Assembly (NCBI RefSeq): GCF_030065675.1
Contig: NZ_JASJDK010000063.1
Span: 1-41,266, forward strand
Reading direction: 5' to 3'
DNA: 41,266 bases
Origin: Mastigocoleus sp. MO_188.B34
GTDB taxonomy: Bacteria; Cyanobacteriota; Cyanobacteriia; Cyanobacteriales; Nostocaceae
Shown here piece by piece: positions 18,143 to 26,804 of the stretch. How positions within the stretch are numbered: position 1 is the stretch's first letter; every line of letters starts with the position of its first letter. Below the pieces are notes generated by a model. The model did no database searches and had not been told where the DNA came from. It worked only from the letters and a program-made list of their open reading frames with translations. Position numbers and translations under genes: made by a program.

Positions 18143-18159
18143 CTAGCTAGCTGCGCTAC
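18139..18159. repeat. small palindrome at the end of the EAD1-FGE gene
   Basis: The arms GTAGC (18139-18143) and GCTAC (18155-18159) flank the self-complementary AGCTAGCTAGCT. It overlaps the stop codon, just beyond the candidate variable region. In the Bordetella phage DGR a hairpin at this place assists target recognition; whether this one does is a guess. Confidence 0.4.
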
Positions 18160-18382
18160 CTAGGGAACTACTACCTACGGTTAAGCCTTACAGCATTGCG
18201 ATACCTCTACGGTACGCAATAACTAGAGCCTGCGGCGTCGGCGTGAGACGCGCCGCAGGCGAACACCGTAAGGTGCGTCTTTGCCTCTAGCCTCTAGCTG
18301 TGCTACCTGCGGCGTCTAACGACGTAAACGCAGCCATACCGTAAGGTTTAACGCATACGTCGTCAAATGACTTTTGAATTTC
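18160..18382. repeat. cluster of GC-rich palindromes between convergent genes
   Basis: Several inverted repeats are packed here: ATTGCGATACC/GGTACGCAAT (18195-18220), the perfect GCCTGCGGCG/CGCCGCAGGC (18228-18237 and 18251-18260), CACC-GTAA-GGTG near 18265, and CGACGTA/TACGTCG near 18325-18363. Bases 18225-18244 equal 14-33 of the window, and 18289-18312 resembles 12533-12555. It contains no gene. The EAD1-FGE gene (+) and radA (-) converge on it, so it may also terminate both. Confidence 0.7.
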
Positions 18383-20005
18383 TCAAAAGCTCATTTCCTC
18401 CGATGTTTCAATAGCTTCTTCTTCTGATATTTGCTTGACTTCCAATATTTGTTTAACCTGTGGTGGGGGTATTCGCTTAACTCCATCATCATCAGGCTTT
18501 AAATCTTCCTCAGTCACAGTCTGCTGGGGAATAGCAGCAATAATCGCATCTATTACCTTCGCTACAGGTAAAATCTCAATATCTAACTCTGGAAATTTTT
18601 GTCCCTTCGGAACGATCGCCCGTTTAAATCCTAGTTTTGCGGCTTCCTTCAGGCGTAATTCCATTTGAGATACAGGACGTACCTGTCCTCCCAAACCAAC
18701 TTCACCAATCAGTACGGTGCTGGAATCAACAATGCGATCGCGGAAACTCGCAACTAATGCGATCGCAACTCCCAAATCGACTGCTGGTTCTTCCACATTT
18801 AAACCACCTGCAGATGCAACATAAGAATCTAACTTAGACATGGGAACCCCCACCCGTTTTTCCAATACCGCCAAAATTTGCACTAAGCGGCTGTAATCTA
18901 TCCCAGTACTGGAACGCCGAGGAGAAGTATAACTAGTGGGACTTACCAAAGCTTGCAATTCTACAACTATCGGGCGAGTGCCTTCGCAAGCAACTACAAT
19001 AGCAGTACCTGGCGCTGGATCGTCGCGATTACCTACAAATAGTTCGCTCGGGTTGGGAACTTCCCGCAACCCATTAGTAACCATTTCAAAAATGCCAATT
19101 TCGTGGGTCGCACCAAAACGATTTTTAACAGTTCTTAACAATCGATGGGAAGCAAATCTGTCACCTTCAAAATACAGTACCGTATCAACTAAATGTTCTA
19201 ATACCTTCGGTCCAGCAATAGCTCCCTCTTTAGTTACATGACCTACGATCAACATTGTGATATCTTCATGCTTTGCCACCTTCATTAAAGCTGCAGTACA
19301 TTCCCGTACCTGAGCGACTGAACCAGGGGCAGAAGTTAATCCGGGGAAAAACACTGTTTGAATACTATCAATGACAGCCAAATTTGGTCGAAGGGATTCC
19401 AATTCCTTGAGGATTTCCTCTAAATTTGTTTCTGGTAATATGTATAAATCTGCTAAATTTTTGGATGCTTTTTTATTCCCATTTGTATCGTTTGTTTCTT
19501 CAGTTTTATTATCTTCTTCGCTAACAACATTTAAAACATCAGTAACACCAAGTCTGGAAGCCCTAAGTTTGACCTGTTGTCCTGACTCTTCCCCAGAAAT
19601 ATATAAAATTCGATATCTCTGCGCTAGTTCATTTGATACTTGCAATAGTAAAGTAGATTTACCTATACCTGGGTCACCACCAATGAGTACCATCGAACCA
19701 GGTACAACCCCGCCACCAAGGACTCGATCCAGTTCTCCATATCCAGAAGGCCAACGGGTCACTTGACGGTCGGTAATTTGGTCAAATTTTAAAGATGCTC
19801 TTGGTTGAGGTGTTTTGACTGCTTTGGTTTTTCCTTGTGAAGAATGCCACGAACCCACACCTCGTGAAGGTAAATCTGTAGATGATTGGATAAGAACTTC
19901 TTCTTCTAAGGAATTATACGTACCGCAAGCAGGACATTTCCCAAACCATTGAGCAGATTCAGCACCACATTCATTACAAACATAAATTGTTTTTGGCTTA
20001 GCCAT
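18383..20005 (-). CDS. radA: DNA repair ATPase RadA (Sms)
   Basis: The 540-aa protein has the N-terminal zinc finger with cysteines 10, 13, 24 and 27 (CNEC and CPAC). Walker A GGDPGIGKST lies at 109-118, Walker B-type LAVIDSIQT near 210, and the RadA-specific KNRFG at 294-298. The C-terminal Lon-protease-like domain contains SAGGLNVEEPAVDLGVA and GEVGLGGQVRPV. RadA promotes branch migration and strand processing in recombination. A polar insert of about 22 residues (EEDNKTEETNDTNGNKKASK) precedes the ATPase strand, and a 40-residue acidic tail extends beyond the usual end, both seen in other cyanobacteria. It diverges from rpaB. Confidence 0.96.
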   Translation of the reverse strand: MAKPKTIYVCNECGAESAQWFGKCPACGTYNSLEEEVLIQSSTDLPSRGVGSWHSSQGKTKAVKTPQPRASLKFDQITDRQVTRWPSGYGELDRVLGGGVVPGSMVLIGGDPGIGKSTLLLQVSNELAQRYRILYISGEESGQQVKLRASRLGVTDVLNVVSEEDNKTEETNDTNGNKKASKNLADLYILPETNLEEILKELESLRPNLAVIDSIQTVFFPGLTSAPGSVAQVRECTAALMKVAKHEDITMLIVGHVTKEGAIAGPKVLEHLVDTVLYFEGDRFASHRLLRTVKNRFGATHEIGIFEMVTNGLREVPNPSELFVGNRDDPAPGTAIVVACEGTRPIVVELQALVSPTSYTSPRRSSTGIDYSRLVQILAVLEKRVGVPMSKLDSYVASAGGLNVEEPAVDLGVAIALVASFRDRIVDSSTVLIGEVGLGGQVRPVSQMELRLKEAAKLGFKRAIVPKGQKFPELDIEILPVAKVIDAIIAAIPQQTVTEEDLKPDDDGVKRIPPPQVKQILEVKQISEEEAIETSEEMSF

Positions 20006-20157
20006 TTTTATCTAATTAAATAATCTTAATTTTTCATTAAGTTTGCTTACGAGCTTAAATACAATAATGACAGTACTTGCAGATTTTTACGACATAATAA
20101 TTGGAATGATATCTTAATAGTATGGTAGTAAAAATTAATGTTGAAAAATTTTTCGTG

Positions 20158-20163
20158 AAGGAG
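20158..20163 (+). promoter_or_regulatory. ribosome binding site supporting a TTG start for rpaB
   Basis: AAGGAG lies 11 nt before TTG at 20175. No ATG exists in frame until well inside the receiver domain, so the TTG is the likely start. Confidence 0.65.
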
Positions 20164-20174
20164 CGTCGGGAAAA

Positions 20175-20903
20175 TTGGAAAGTCATAAGGAAAAAATTTT
20201 AGTAGTAGATGACGAAGCCAGTATTCGCCGCATTCTGGAAACTCGTCTTTCGATGATTGGCTATGATGTTGTAACAGCCGGTGATGGTGAGGAAGCTCTA
20301 GATACGTTTCACTCTTCTGAGCCAGATTTAGTAGTTTTGGATGTAATGATGCCGAAGCTCGATGGTTATGGCGTATGTCAGGAACTACGAAAGGAGTCAG
20401 ACGTTCCCATTATCATGCTTACAGCTTTGGGAGATGTAGCAGACCGGATTACTGGGTTGGAATTAGGCGCGGATGATTACGTTGTTAAGCCATTTTCCCC
20501 CAAAGAGTTAGAAGCTCGGATTCGTTCAGTATTACGTCGGGTGGACAAAACCAGTGCTTCAGGAATTCCTAGTTCTGGCGTAATTCATGTAAGTACCATC
20601 AAAATCGACACCAACAAACGTCAAGTTTACAAAGGTGACGAGCGCATCCGTTTGACGGGGATGGAATTTAGCTTGTTAGAGTTGCTAGTAAGTCGTTCTG
20701 GCGAAGCTTTTTCCCGTTCAGAAATTTTGCAAGAAGTCTGGGGATACACTCCCGAGAGACATGTTGATACTCGTGTTGTGGACGTACATATATCACGTCT
20801 GCGCGCAAAATTAGAGGACGATCCGAGCAACCCAGAATTAATTCTCACTGCGCGGGGAACTGGATACTTATTTCAGCGAATTATTGAACCAGGGGAGGAG
20901 TAA
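20175..20903 (+). CDS. rpaB: OmpR-family response regulator RpaB
   Basis: The 242-aa protein combines a receiver domain (1-120: Asp12/Asp13, phospho-acceptor Asp56 in LVVLDVMMPK, Lys105 in VVKPF) with a winged-helix DNA-binding domain (about 135-237, VWGYTPERHVDTRVVDVHISRLRAKLE). The sequence, including the LETRLSMIGYDVVTAGDGEEAL stretch, fits RpaB (plastid Ycf27), the essential regulator of high-light and photosystem genes that is phosphorylated by Hik33/NblS. The start is TTG with a good ribosome site. It is followed by a long STRR region with no partner kinase nearby. Confidence 0.93.
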   Translation: MESHKEKILVVDDEASIRRILETRLSMIGYDVVTAGDGEEALDTFHSSEPDLVVLDVMMPKLDGYGVCQELRKESDVPIIMLTALGDVADRITGLELGADDYVVKPFSPKELEARIRSVLRRVDKTSASGIPSSGVIHVSTIKIDTNKRQVYKGDERIRLTGMEFSLLELLVSRSGEAFSRSEILQEVWGYTPERHVDTRVVDVHISRLRAKLEDDPSNPELILTARGTGYLFQRIIEPGEE

Positions 20904-21314
20904 AAATTATTGGAGTTAGGAGTTAAGAATTAAGGGTTAAGAATTAAGGATTAAGAGTTAAGGGTTGGGAGTTAAGAATTAAGAGTTAGGAATTAAAGGA
21001 TTAAGGATTAAAAGTTGATAATTAAGAGTGAAATATTATTCAGTAGCTCGTAATCGATACTTCCAGATTTATAATCCCAAATTCATTATTGTATGATTTA
21101 TATTTCTAGGTTCGTAATTCTCTGTTCGTAATTCTCAGTTAATTATTCTCAATTTATAATTATCAGTTCATAATTCTTTAATTCCATAATTCATAACTCA
21201 TAATTCATAACTCATAATTCTAGAATTCATAACTTTTAACTCTTGACTTTACACTGTCGAATGCTGCGAGCATAACCCTTAGTGAAAAGTCGAAGAGGGT
21301 AATTTTTATTAACT
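20904..21314. repeat. extended STRR region
   Basis: From about 20912 to 21028, 7-8-bp units such as GAATTAAG, GGATTAAG and GAGTTAAG repeat with drift. From about 21110 to 21245 a second set of CATAATTC and GTAATTCT units follows. This is the longest non-coding repeat stretch of the window. No gene is seen. Confidence 0.8.
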
Positions 21315-21962
21315 ATGAGTAAAAACGATCCAAATAAAGTTTTGCGGCGTCTACCCATAGTTGTTGGAGGGCTAGGCGCTACACTTTTATTAATCAATCG
21401 TCTATATACACCAACACTAACTGTATCCCAAGCACGAGGGGATGTACTTGGTGTAATTTTAAGTGCAGTTTTAATTTTAACGGGTTTAATTTGGCAGCAA
21501 GTACAACCTAAAATCCCCGATGCAGTAGAACTGACTGGTGATGAAGGGTTTGAATTACAAGAAGATTTACCTGAAATAGTTAAAACAGAGCTTGCTTGGG
21601 CTTCTCATTTATTGCTAACAAACACAGTTACCTGTTCGATTGTAGTTTTTTATCGAAATCGCGTTCTCTTACGTCGCGGTATTTTGGGTCCCTCTCCAGA
21701 AGTTAATCCAGGAGCGATTTTAAAAAGAACCATAGAAAAGGAAAAACCTATTTATTTAGTCGATTTAAAAGTGTATCCAGGTAGGGTTGAATTTGACTAT
21801 TTACCACCCAATACTCAAGGTGTAATTTGTCAGCCAATCGGTTCTGACGGTGTATTAATCTTAGGTGCAAATGCTCCTCGCAGTTATACCAAGCAAGATG
21901 AAAACTGGATTACCGGAATTGCGAATAAATTAGCTGTTACCCTAAGTGAGATTAATAGTTAA
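21315..21962 (+). CDS. cofactor assembly of complex C subunit B (CCB2/CCB4, DUF2930)
   Basis: The 215-aa protein has two N-terminal membrane segments (about 10-28 and 43-60: VVGGLGATLLLINRLY, VLGVILSAVLILTGLIW). A GAF-like soluble domain (about 70-212) follows, with VVFYRNRVLLRRG and PNTQGVICQPIGSDGVLILG. This pattern fits the cyanobacterial/plastid CCB2/CCB4 family. In algae and plants these attach haem ci covalently to cytochrome b6 of the b6f complex. The downstream DUF456 gene is in the same direction 82 bp away and may be co-transcribed. Confidence 0.82.
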   Translation: MSKNDPNKVLRRLPIVVGGLGATLLLINRLYTPTLTVSQARGDVLGVILSAVLILTGLIWQQVQPKIPDAVELTGDEGFELQEDLPEIVKTELAWASHLLLTNTVTCSIVVFYRNRVLLRRGILGPSPEVNPGAILKRTIEKEKPIYLVDLKVYPGRVEFDYLPPNTQGVICQPIGSDGVLILGANAPRSYTKQDENWITGIANKLAVTLSEINS

Positions 21963-22033
21963 TAGTTGACTGTTACCAATTACCAATTACCAATTACTCA
22001 TTAGCTATTACCTATTACCTATTACCGGTTACC
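21960..22033. repeat. STRR tract (ATTACC units)
   Basis: About nine units such as CAATTAC, CTATTAC and CGGTTAC lie between the CCB-type gene and the DUF456 gene. It is non-coding. Confidence 0.8.
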
Positions 22034-22044
22034 ACTTAAAAAAT

Positions 22045-22569
22045 ATGCAAATCCAAATTATATATTGGTTGTTAATAGCCTTGATGATGGTAGGTATTAT
22101 CGGTGCGGTTGTTCCCGGTGTACCTGGAATTAGTTTAATTTTAGTTGCAGTGATTATTTGGGGAATTGTTAAAGGTTCCTTTGCTGCGATCGAAATACCT
22201 GTAATAGTTACAGGTGTAGTGTTACTCATAGGTACAGCAGTAGATTTTTTAGCTGGTTACCTGGGTGCAAAAAAAGCTGGTGCTAGTAAGTGGGGACAAA
22301 TTGGTTCATTCGTTGGTTTGCTGCTGGGATTTTTTGGCTTACTTCCAACTTTACCAGTGGGTGGACCATTGCTCGGGATGTTAATTGGTCCTTTGTTAGG
22401 TGCAATTGTTGGTGAATTTATTTATCAACGTAAGTTACTAGTAGCCTTAAAAGCTGGAATTGGTATTTTTGTTGGAACTCTAGTAGGAAATCTGATTCAG
22501 GGAATATTAGGAATTACAGCAGTTGTGATTTTTGTTTGGACGACTTGGTCTCAAGTTTTTGGTACATGA
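22045..22569 (+). CDS. DUF456 family membrane protein
   Basis: The 174-aa protein is almost wholly hydrophobic, with about four to five membrane segments and the glycine- and proline-rich motif GAVVPGVPGISLIL near residue 20 and LPVGGPLLGMLIGPLLGAIVGEF in the middle. These are hallmarks of DUF456 proteins. The function is unknown. A GxxxG-rich helix packing pattern suggests small-residue helix contacts. Confidence 0.88.
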   Translation: MQIQIIYWLLIALMMVGIIGAVVPGVPGISLILVAVIIWGIVKGSFAAIEIPVIVTGVVLLIGTAVDFLAGYLGAKKAGASKWGQIGSFVGLLLGFFGLLPTLPVGGPLLGMLIGPLLGAIVGEFIYQRKLLVALKAGIGIFVGTLVGNLIQGILGITAVVIFVWTTWSQVFGT

Positions 22570-22611
22570 GGCTTTTACTTATGATTAGCTTAGTTTGAGT
22601 AGATTGGTTTA

Positions 22612-22671
22612 AATAAAAATAAAAAAAAGTAGATAAAGTAACTATTGCTGTCTTAGTTACATTATCTACTT
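22612..22671 (-). terminator. intrinsic terminator of the PEP-CTERM gene
   Basis: The arms 22627-22642 and 22656-22671 pair over 16 bp with one mismatch (outer AAGTAGATAA/TTATCTACTT). On the minus strand the hairpin is followed by TTTTTTTTATTTTTATT. It lies about 165 bp beyond the PEP-CTERM stop and may also block read-through from the + strand DUF456 gene. Confidence 0.75.
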
Positions 22672-22835
22672 GACACAAAACTGAAGAGAAGGAAGAGAAA
22701 AAGAAATTTAAAATATGAAATTAAATAGATACAACACCCTGATGATTTATATAAAGCTAAATTTTAAACCTGTTAAAAATGCACTTACCTGATAGGGTAT
22801 TTTCTATTGTCCCAAGAAAAGAGAAGTTGCAATAT

Positions 22836-23594
22836 CTAAGTAGTTTTAGAAGAGTTGTTGCGTTTTCTTCTTAAACCAAACATACCTGCTACAGCTAAAG
22901 TTCCAATACTTAAAACTGTTCCTGGTTCGGGTACGCTAACTTGCAAATTAACACCATCACCAGTACTGGAAAACTTAGTGCTATTGTCACCCGGGTTACC
23001 CAATTGGACGACGAAAGAATCTACATTATTTAAAACAAGATATTGAGTTTCATCATCACCAGCAGCAGGAAGAAATATAGGTTGAGAATTACTATCACCA
23101 TTCACCTGAAGAATGCTAGTAAATGGAGATTCTTCTACATCTAAAAACGATAATTTAACTTCATTCGCTGTTTGGGCAAAATTAAATTCAAAAACCCCAT
23201 ATTCTAAGCGACCATTTTCAATGACGTTATTGTTATTATCATAAGCAACAGGACGGAACCAAAAAGCATCAGTTTGGGGGTTTGTACCTTCATCCGTCTG
23301 ATTAAAATTAATTTCTAAACCCCAAGTATTAGTCGTACTTTTTTTATCTGAGAAAAGTCTACTAAATCCATAGTTATCATTACTTACTGGATCTTTACTA
23401 GTAACTGTATAACCTAAGGATGTAGTATTGATACAATCCGCATTATCCACAATACAAGACATATTGGTAAGCTCAATCTCACCTTCCCTTTGTGGAACTA
23501 AGCTCATAGCTTTAGCTGCAGACATAGAGCCCAAAACACTGAATCCAGCAGTAGATGCAACTAATGTCTTGACCAATAAGCTTAACTTTTGCAT
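22836..23594 (-). CDS. PEP-CTERM sorting-domain protein, exported
   Basis: The 252-aa protein begins with a signal peptide (LSLLVKTLVASTAGFSVLGS, cleavage near AKA-MS). It ends with a PEP-CTERM module: VPEPGT at about 223, a hydrophobic helix (VLSIGTLAVAGMFGL) and the basic RRKRN. Such proteins are recognised by an exosortase and exported to the surface or matrix. The middle is polar and asparagine-rich with an NGRLEYGVFEFNF segment, similar to the LEVG group of PEP-CTERM proteins as I recall it. It may hold one disulfide (Cys near 47 and 54). No exosortase is in the window. Confidence 0.9.
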   Translation of the reverse strand: MQKLSLLVKTLVASTAGFSVLGSMSAAKAMSLVPQREGEIELTNMSCIVDNADCINTTSLGYTVTSKDPVSNDNYGFSRLFSDKKSTTNTWGLEINFNQTDEGTNPQTDAFWFRPVAYDNNNNVIENGRLEYGVFEFNFAQTANEVKLSFLDVEESPFTSILQVNGDSNSQPIFLPAAGDDETQYLVLNNVDSFVVQLGNPGDNSTKFSSTGDGVNLQVSVPEPGTVLSIGTLAVAGMFGLRRKRNNSSKTT

Positions 23595-24234
23595 AATCCA
23601 AACCTTTTATTAAAGCAATTGATGTGATTTAAAAATTTGCTTATTTTCTTTTAAGCATGTTTGTATCTTATTTCTATCTCCGTAATTATGTCATCAAAAA
23701 AATCTAGTATTTATTGCATCTTGATTTGAAAAACAATTTTGGGAAAATTACTGAGGATAAAATCTATAAATGATACAAATCTGTGTTAAAACCATGTGTT
23801 ATTTCCATAAATAAAGAGATATTTATCCGGAATACAAATATCTTTTTTAAGTATGAGAATTTATTCAATAAAAAATATATAAATGAATGAAAAGTTTTTA
23901 TCTTAGTTTTTAGAGTTACAGGTTATCGAATAACAAAATATAGCTTTATCTATAAAACATAAGTAAAATTTTCCCATTTTGCAAGGGAATATGTTAGCGG
24001 GAAATATGTAGTATATTTTGGGTAATTTTCGTTTATTATTTCGGTAGGTAAAATACATTTCAGTAGGTAAAATACAAGATTTTATTTGATTGGAAAAGTA
24101 AGGAGAAATATTTACCTGCCTGCCTAGATTTGACCCTAGTGATTCAATAAAATTACTAGAGACGTACTACTATTGATGAAATCAATAGTAGTACGTCTCT
24201 GCAGAAAATATTTTTGTTAAAAACTGGTTTTTAT
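23595..24234. other. spacer with perfect 20-bp hairpin
   Basis: The first 400 bp are very AT-rich and must hold the PEP-CTERM promoter. The direct repeat GTAGGTAAAATACA occurs twice near 24043-24075. The perfect palindrome at 24158-24200 is listed separately. No gene is seen. Confidence 0.5.
24158..24200. repeat. perfect 20-bp inverted repeat with 3-nt loop
   Basis: The arm AGAGACGTACTACTATTGAT (24158-24177) and its exact complement at 24181-24200 enclose GAA. It is 35 bp past the stop of the minus-strand HEAT gene, so it may end that transcript. The outer AGAGACG/CGTCTCT is shared with the palindrome at 1-54, and GAGACG/CGTCTC with the one at 32648. Confidence 0.85.
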
Positions 24235-24900
24235 TCAAGAATCAGTTAGACATCTTTTTGCTTCTTTCGCCACAGCTTCTTCTGTATCATTAGCCAAAGT
24301 TTCAATAATTGACTTTGCTTCTTCTCCTCCCAGTCTGCTCAAAGCTTGTGCAACTCGATAACGAATTTGCCAATCAGAATTACTAGCATAGGGTGCTAAT
24401 AAAGGTACAGCTTCTGCATTTCCTAATTCTCCAAAAGAACTAATAGCTGCTGTCTGCACCAATTCATTATCAGAAGCGAGAGCTTGGGTTAGTAAATCAA
24501 AAGCTTTGGGATCTCCCATTTCTCCCAATGCTGCAATAATACTAAATTGAATAATCCACTCATTGGTTTTTTGGTACATCTGTTGCAAATCATCAAAGGC
24601 TTCGTGCAACTTTAAAGCACCCAAACAATCAGCAGCAGCAGCTTGAACGTCTATTTCCGAATCATTAAGCAAGCGATCGCGTAAAATCTGCAACGACAAA
24701 TCTAAATCTTGTCCGCCAAATGTATCAAGTTGACTAATTGCTGAATAACGTACCCGAGAATTACTATCGCCAATAGCACCTTGAAGTAATTCAAAAGCAA
24801 TAGCTGGTTCGAGATGACGAATCTGATTAACTCCACGAAGACGATCGCCCAAATCTTCGGAACTCAATAATTGTTTAACAGATTCAGGATTTATAGTCAT
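24235..24900 (-). CDS. nblB: HEAT-repeat protein, probable phycobilisome degradation protein NblB
   Basis: The 221-aa protein is built of about six HEAT/PBS-lyase repeats, each with the pattern (D/N)xxxxVRxxAxxxLGxLG (e.g. DSNSRVRYSAISQL, EIDVQAAAADCLGAL, NELVQTAAISSFGELG, DWQIRYRVAQALSRLGG). The length, and the start NPESVKQLLSSEDLGDRLRGVNQIR, fit NblB, a CpcE-like protein needed for phycobilisome breakdown during nutrient stress, perhaps by detaching bilins. Other CpcE/F-type lyase subunits are longer or differ at the start. The CBS-domain gene lies 121 bp upstream on the same strand. Confidence 0.7.
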   Translation of the reverse strand: MTINPESVKQLLSSEDLGDRLRGVNQIRHLEPAIAFELLQGAIGDSNSRVRYSAISQLDTFGGQDLDLSLQILRDRLLNDSEIDVQAAAADCLGALKLHEAFDDLQQMYQKTNEWIIQFSIIAALGEMGDPKAFDLLTQALASDNELVQTAAISSFGELGNAEAVPLLAPYASNSDWQIRYRVAQALSRLGGEEAKSIIETLANDTEEAVAKEAKRCLTDS

Positions 24901-24965
24901 TTGTTATTTTTCCTTTATTATTTGTCACTTGTTATTTGTTATTTGTCATTTGTCACCTGTTTTTT
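24900..24965. repeat. STRR tract (TTGTTAT/TTGTCAT units)
   Basis: About seven 7-bp units such as TTGTCAC, TTGTTAT and TTGTCAT run immediately upstream of the NblB-like start codon. They will form most of its leader. Confidence 0.8.
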
Positions 24966-25021
24966 TGAATGGCGATCAATTAATTACCAATTACAAATTA
25001 ACAGTGACAAACGCTCAATAA

Positions 25022-25486
25022 TTAATCTTGCTCAGAAGCCATTGCTCGCACTATATCACCTCTGGTGAGTATCCCAATTACTTGACCTTCAGCATCAATT
25101 ACTGGTAAACGTTGAACTTTGCGATCGCGCATAATTTTTGCTGCATCCCTAAGAGGTTTATCTGGAGCAGTGCTAATAACTTTATCACTCATCACTTCAC
25201 CAACTGTTTGTCCGAGTGACTTATGTAAATCGCGCTCGTAGGTAGCTGGATTTTTTAAATAAATTACACTATCAAGAAACATAATATATGCCGGAGGTGT
25301 AACCCCTGTTTCTTGCCACATCAAGTCCGTCTCCGAAATAATACCGACTAAATGTCCGGCATCATCTACTACAGGCAGCCCACTAATATGTTTTTCTGCT
25401 AAGGTTTTAATCGCTTCGGTCAATGGAGTTTCACGTTGAACAACAATTGGATCGGGGGTCATTACATCGGCAACGGTTTTAGGCAT
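25022..25486 (-). CDS. tandem CBS-domain protein
   Basis: The 154-aa protein consists of two CBS domains: about 1-62 (VADVMTPDPIVVQRETPLTEAI ... GLPVVDDAGHLVGIISETDL) and about 90-150 (VGEVMSDKVISTAPDKPLRDAA ... RLPVIDAEGQVIGILTRGDIV). A linker of 28 residues joins them. Stand-alone Bateman modules bind adenine nucleotides and regulate partner proteins. It is common in cyanobacteria; the partner is unknown. It is possibly co-transcribed with the NblB-like gene downstream. Confidence 0.92.
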   Translation of the reverse strand: MPKTVADVMTPDPIVVQRETPLTEAIKTLAEKHISGLPVVDDAGHLVGIISETDLMWQETGVTPPAYIMFLDSVIYLKNPATYERDLHKSLGQTVGEVMSDKVISTAPDKPLRDAAKIMRDRKVQRLPVIDAEGQVIGILTRGDIVRAMASEQD

Positions 25487-25757
25487 TTGTTTAAATTAGT
25501 TCTTAGTTCAAGTTTGCTGGAATCATTGTAGAAAATTGCGACTCAATAGCCGATACCTTTAATAGATTGTTACTTATTTCAGTGAACAGTAAACAGTTTA
25601 TGTATGGCTAACGTGACGCCCTTACGAGCTACAGTTAATGCACGTAGGTGTTACTTAGGTTTTATGTAAGTAGTGCATAGGCACTAAAGATGTAACAAAC
25701 AATCACCCACCAATTTAGTTAGGACACAAGGCGCAATAAAAAGTTAGCTGATAACTG

Positions 25758-26804
25758 TCAACTGTCAAATTCTGTTTCGCAAAAGACTTTTAGTAGCTTA
25801 ATGCAGTTCGCGATCGCACCTAAATGAGCAATTTCATAGCCGTGGGTATTTTGGGTCGGAAAAGCCAAACAAGCTCCACGAGGAATATGACCAAATTTCA
25901 TGGCGATCGATGCATCGGAGCCAAAACCACTTAATGTTGCTAATTGGATCGGCATATTGGATTGTTTTGCTGAAGACCGCAACTGTGCATTGAGAGTGTC
26001 ATCGTAAACACCATAGCCATCTTGAAACAAGATTACAGGTTTTTCGCCATCTTCAATGGGATACTCTGGAGCAAGAGGACAAATTTCTAAAGCAATTAGA
26101 GCATCCAAACGCTGATTTTGACTGAAATACATTGCCCCAATTGCTCCAACTTCTTCTTTAGCTGATGCAACTAAATAAATATCTACTGCTGGTTTTTTCA
26201 GCTTTTCTGCCAAGGCTAGTAAAATTGCAATTGATGCTTTATTGTCCAAGGTATAACTGGCGATGTAATCTTTTAATCTCACTGGAGATTTACGATGTTT
26301 GCCAACGACAACTTTAGTTCCTGGATGAATTCCCGCAGCTTCTAATTCTGCAACCGTACATTTAGTTTCAATCCAAGCATTTTCCCACTTCAGCGCACTA
26401 TTTTCCTGTTGTACTTTTTGTGGAGATTCATGGGAAACATGACGAGAACCAAAACTGAGAATACCACTAATGGTTTCCTTATCTCCAAGCAAATCGACAA
26501 CACCTTCACCATAAACCCATGGGAATGAACCCCCTAACCTACGAACTTCAACTTGCCCTTTATTAGTAATATTTTTAACTATGGCACCAATCTCATCTTT
26601 GTGAGCCGTAATTGCAACTGCTCGGTCTGAATTTTTCCCAGGAATTTTGGCGATGATGTTATCGGCGCGATCGCACCACGCTTTAACTCCCAATGAATCA
26701 AATTGCTCCATCAAGAATTGGTTTACTTCTTTTTCTGCACCACTAGGAGAATGATGCATCACTAATTCTTCAATAATGTTGAATAAATCTTGGTAATTGT
26801 GCAT
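25758..26804 (-). CDS. M42-family metallopeptidase (glutamyl/deblocking aminopeptidase type)
   Basis: The 348-aa protein shows the M42 metal-site layout: His68 and Asp70 in AITAHKDEIGAI, Asp187 in TLDNKAS, the catalytic and ligand pair Glu217-Glu218 in SAKEEVGAIGA, and a late His in NTHGYEIAHL. Where the family often has Asp in the next strand, this protein has Glu240 (IALEICPLAP). These enzymes form large TET-like dodecamers that trim peptides in the cytosol. It stands alone, and a MITE sits in its upstream region. Confidence 0.9.
   Translation of the reverse strand: MHNYQDLFNIIEELVMHHSPSGAEKEVNQFLMEQFDSLGVKAWCDRADNIIAKIPGKNSDRAVAITAHKDEIGAIVKNITNKGQVEVRRLGGSFPWVYGEGVVDLLGDKETISGILSFGSRHVSHESPQKVQQENSALKWENAWIETKCTVAELEAAGIHPGTKVVVGKHRKSPVRLKDYIASYTLDNKASIAILLALAEKLKKPAVDIYLVASAKEEVGAIGAMYFSQNQRLDALIALEICPLAPEYPIEDGEKPVILFQDGYGVYDDTLNAQLRSSAKQSNMPIQLATLSGFGSDASIAMKFGHIPRGACLAFPTQNTHGYEIAHLGAIANCIKLLKVFCETEFDS

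Noticed and set aside
20904-21314. Heptamer repeats considered as an origin or iteron array
   Set aside because: The units drift freely, match known STRR behaviour, and no replication gene or DnaA-box cluster is near.
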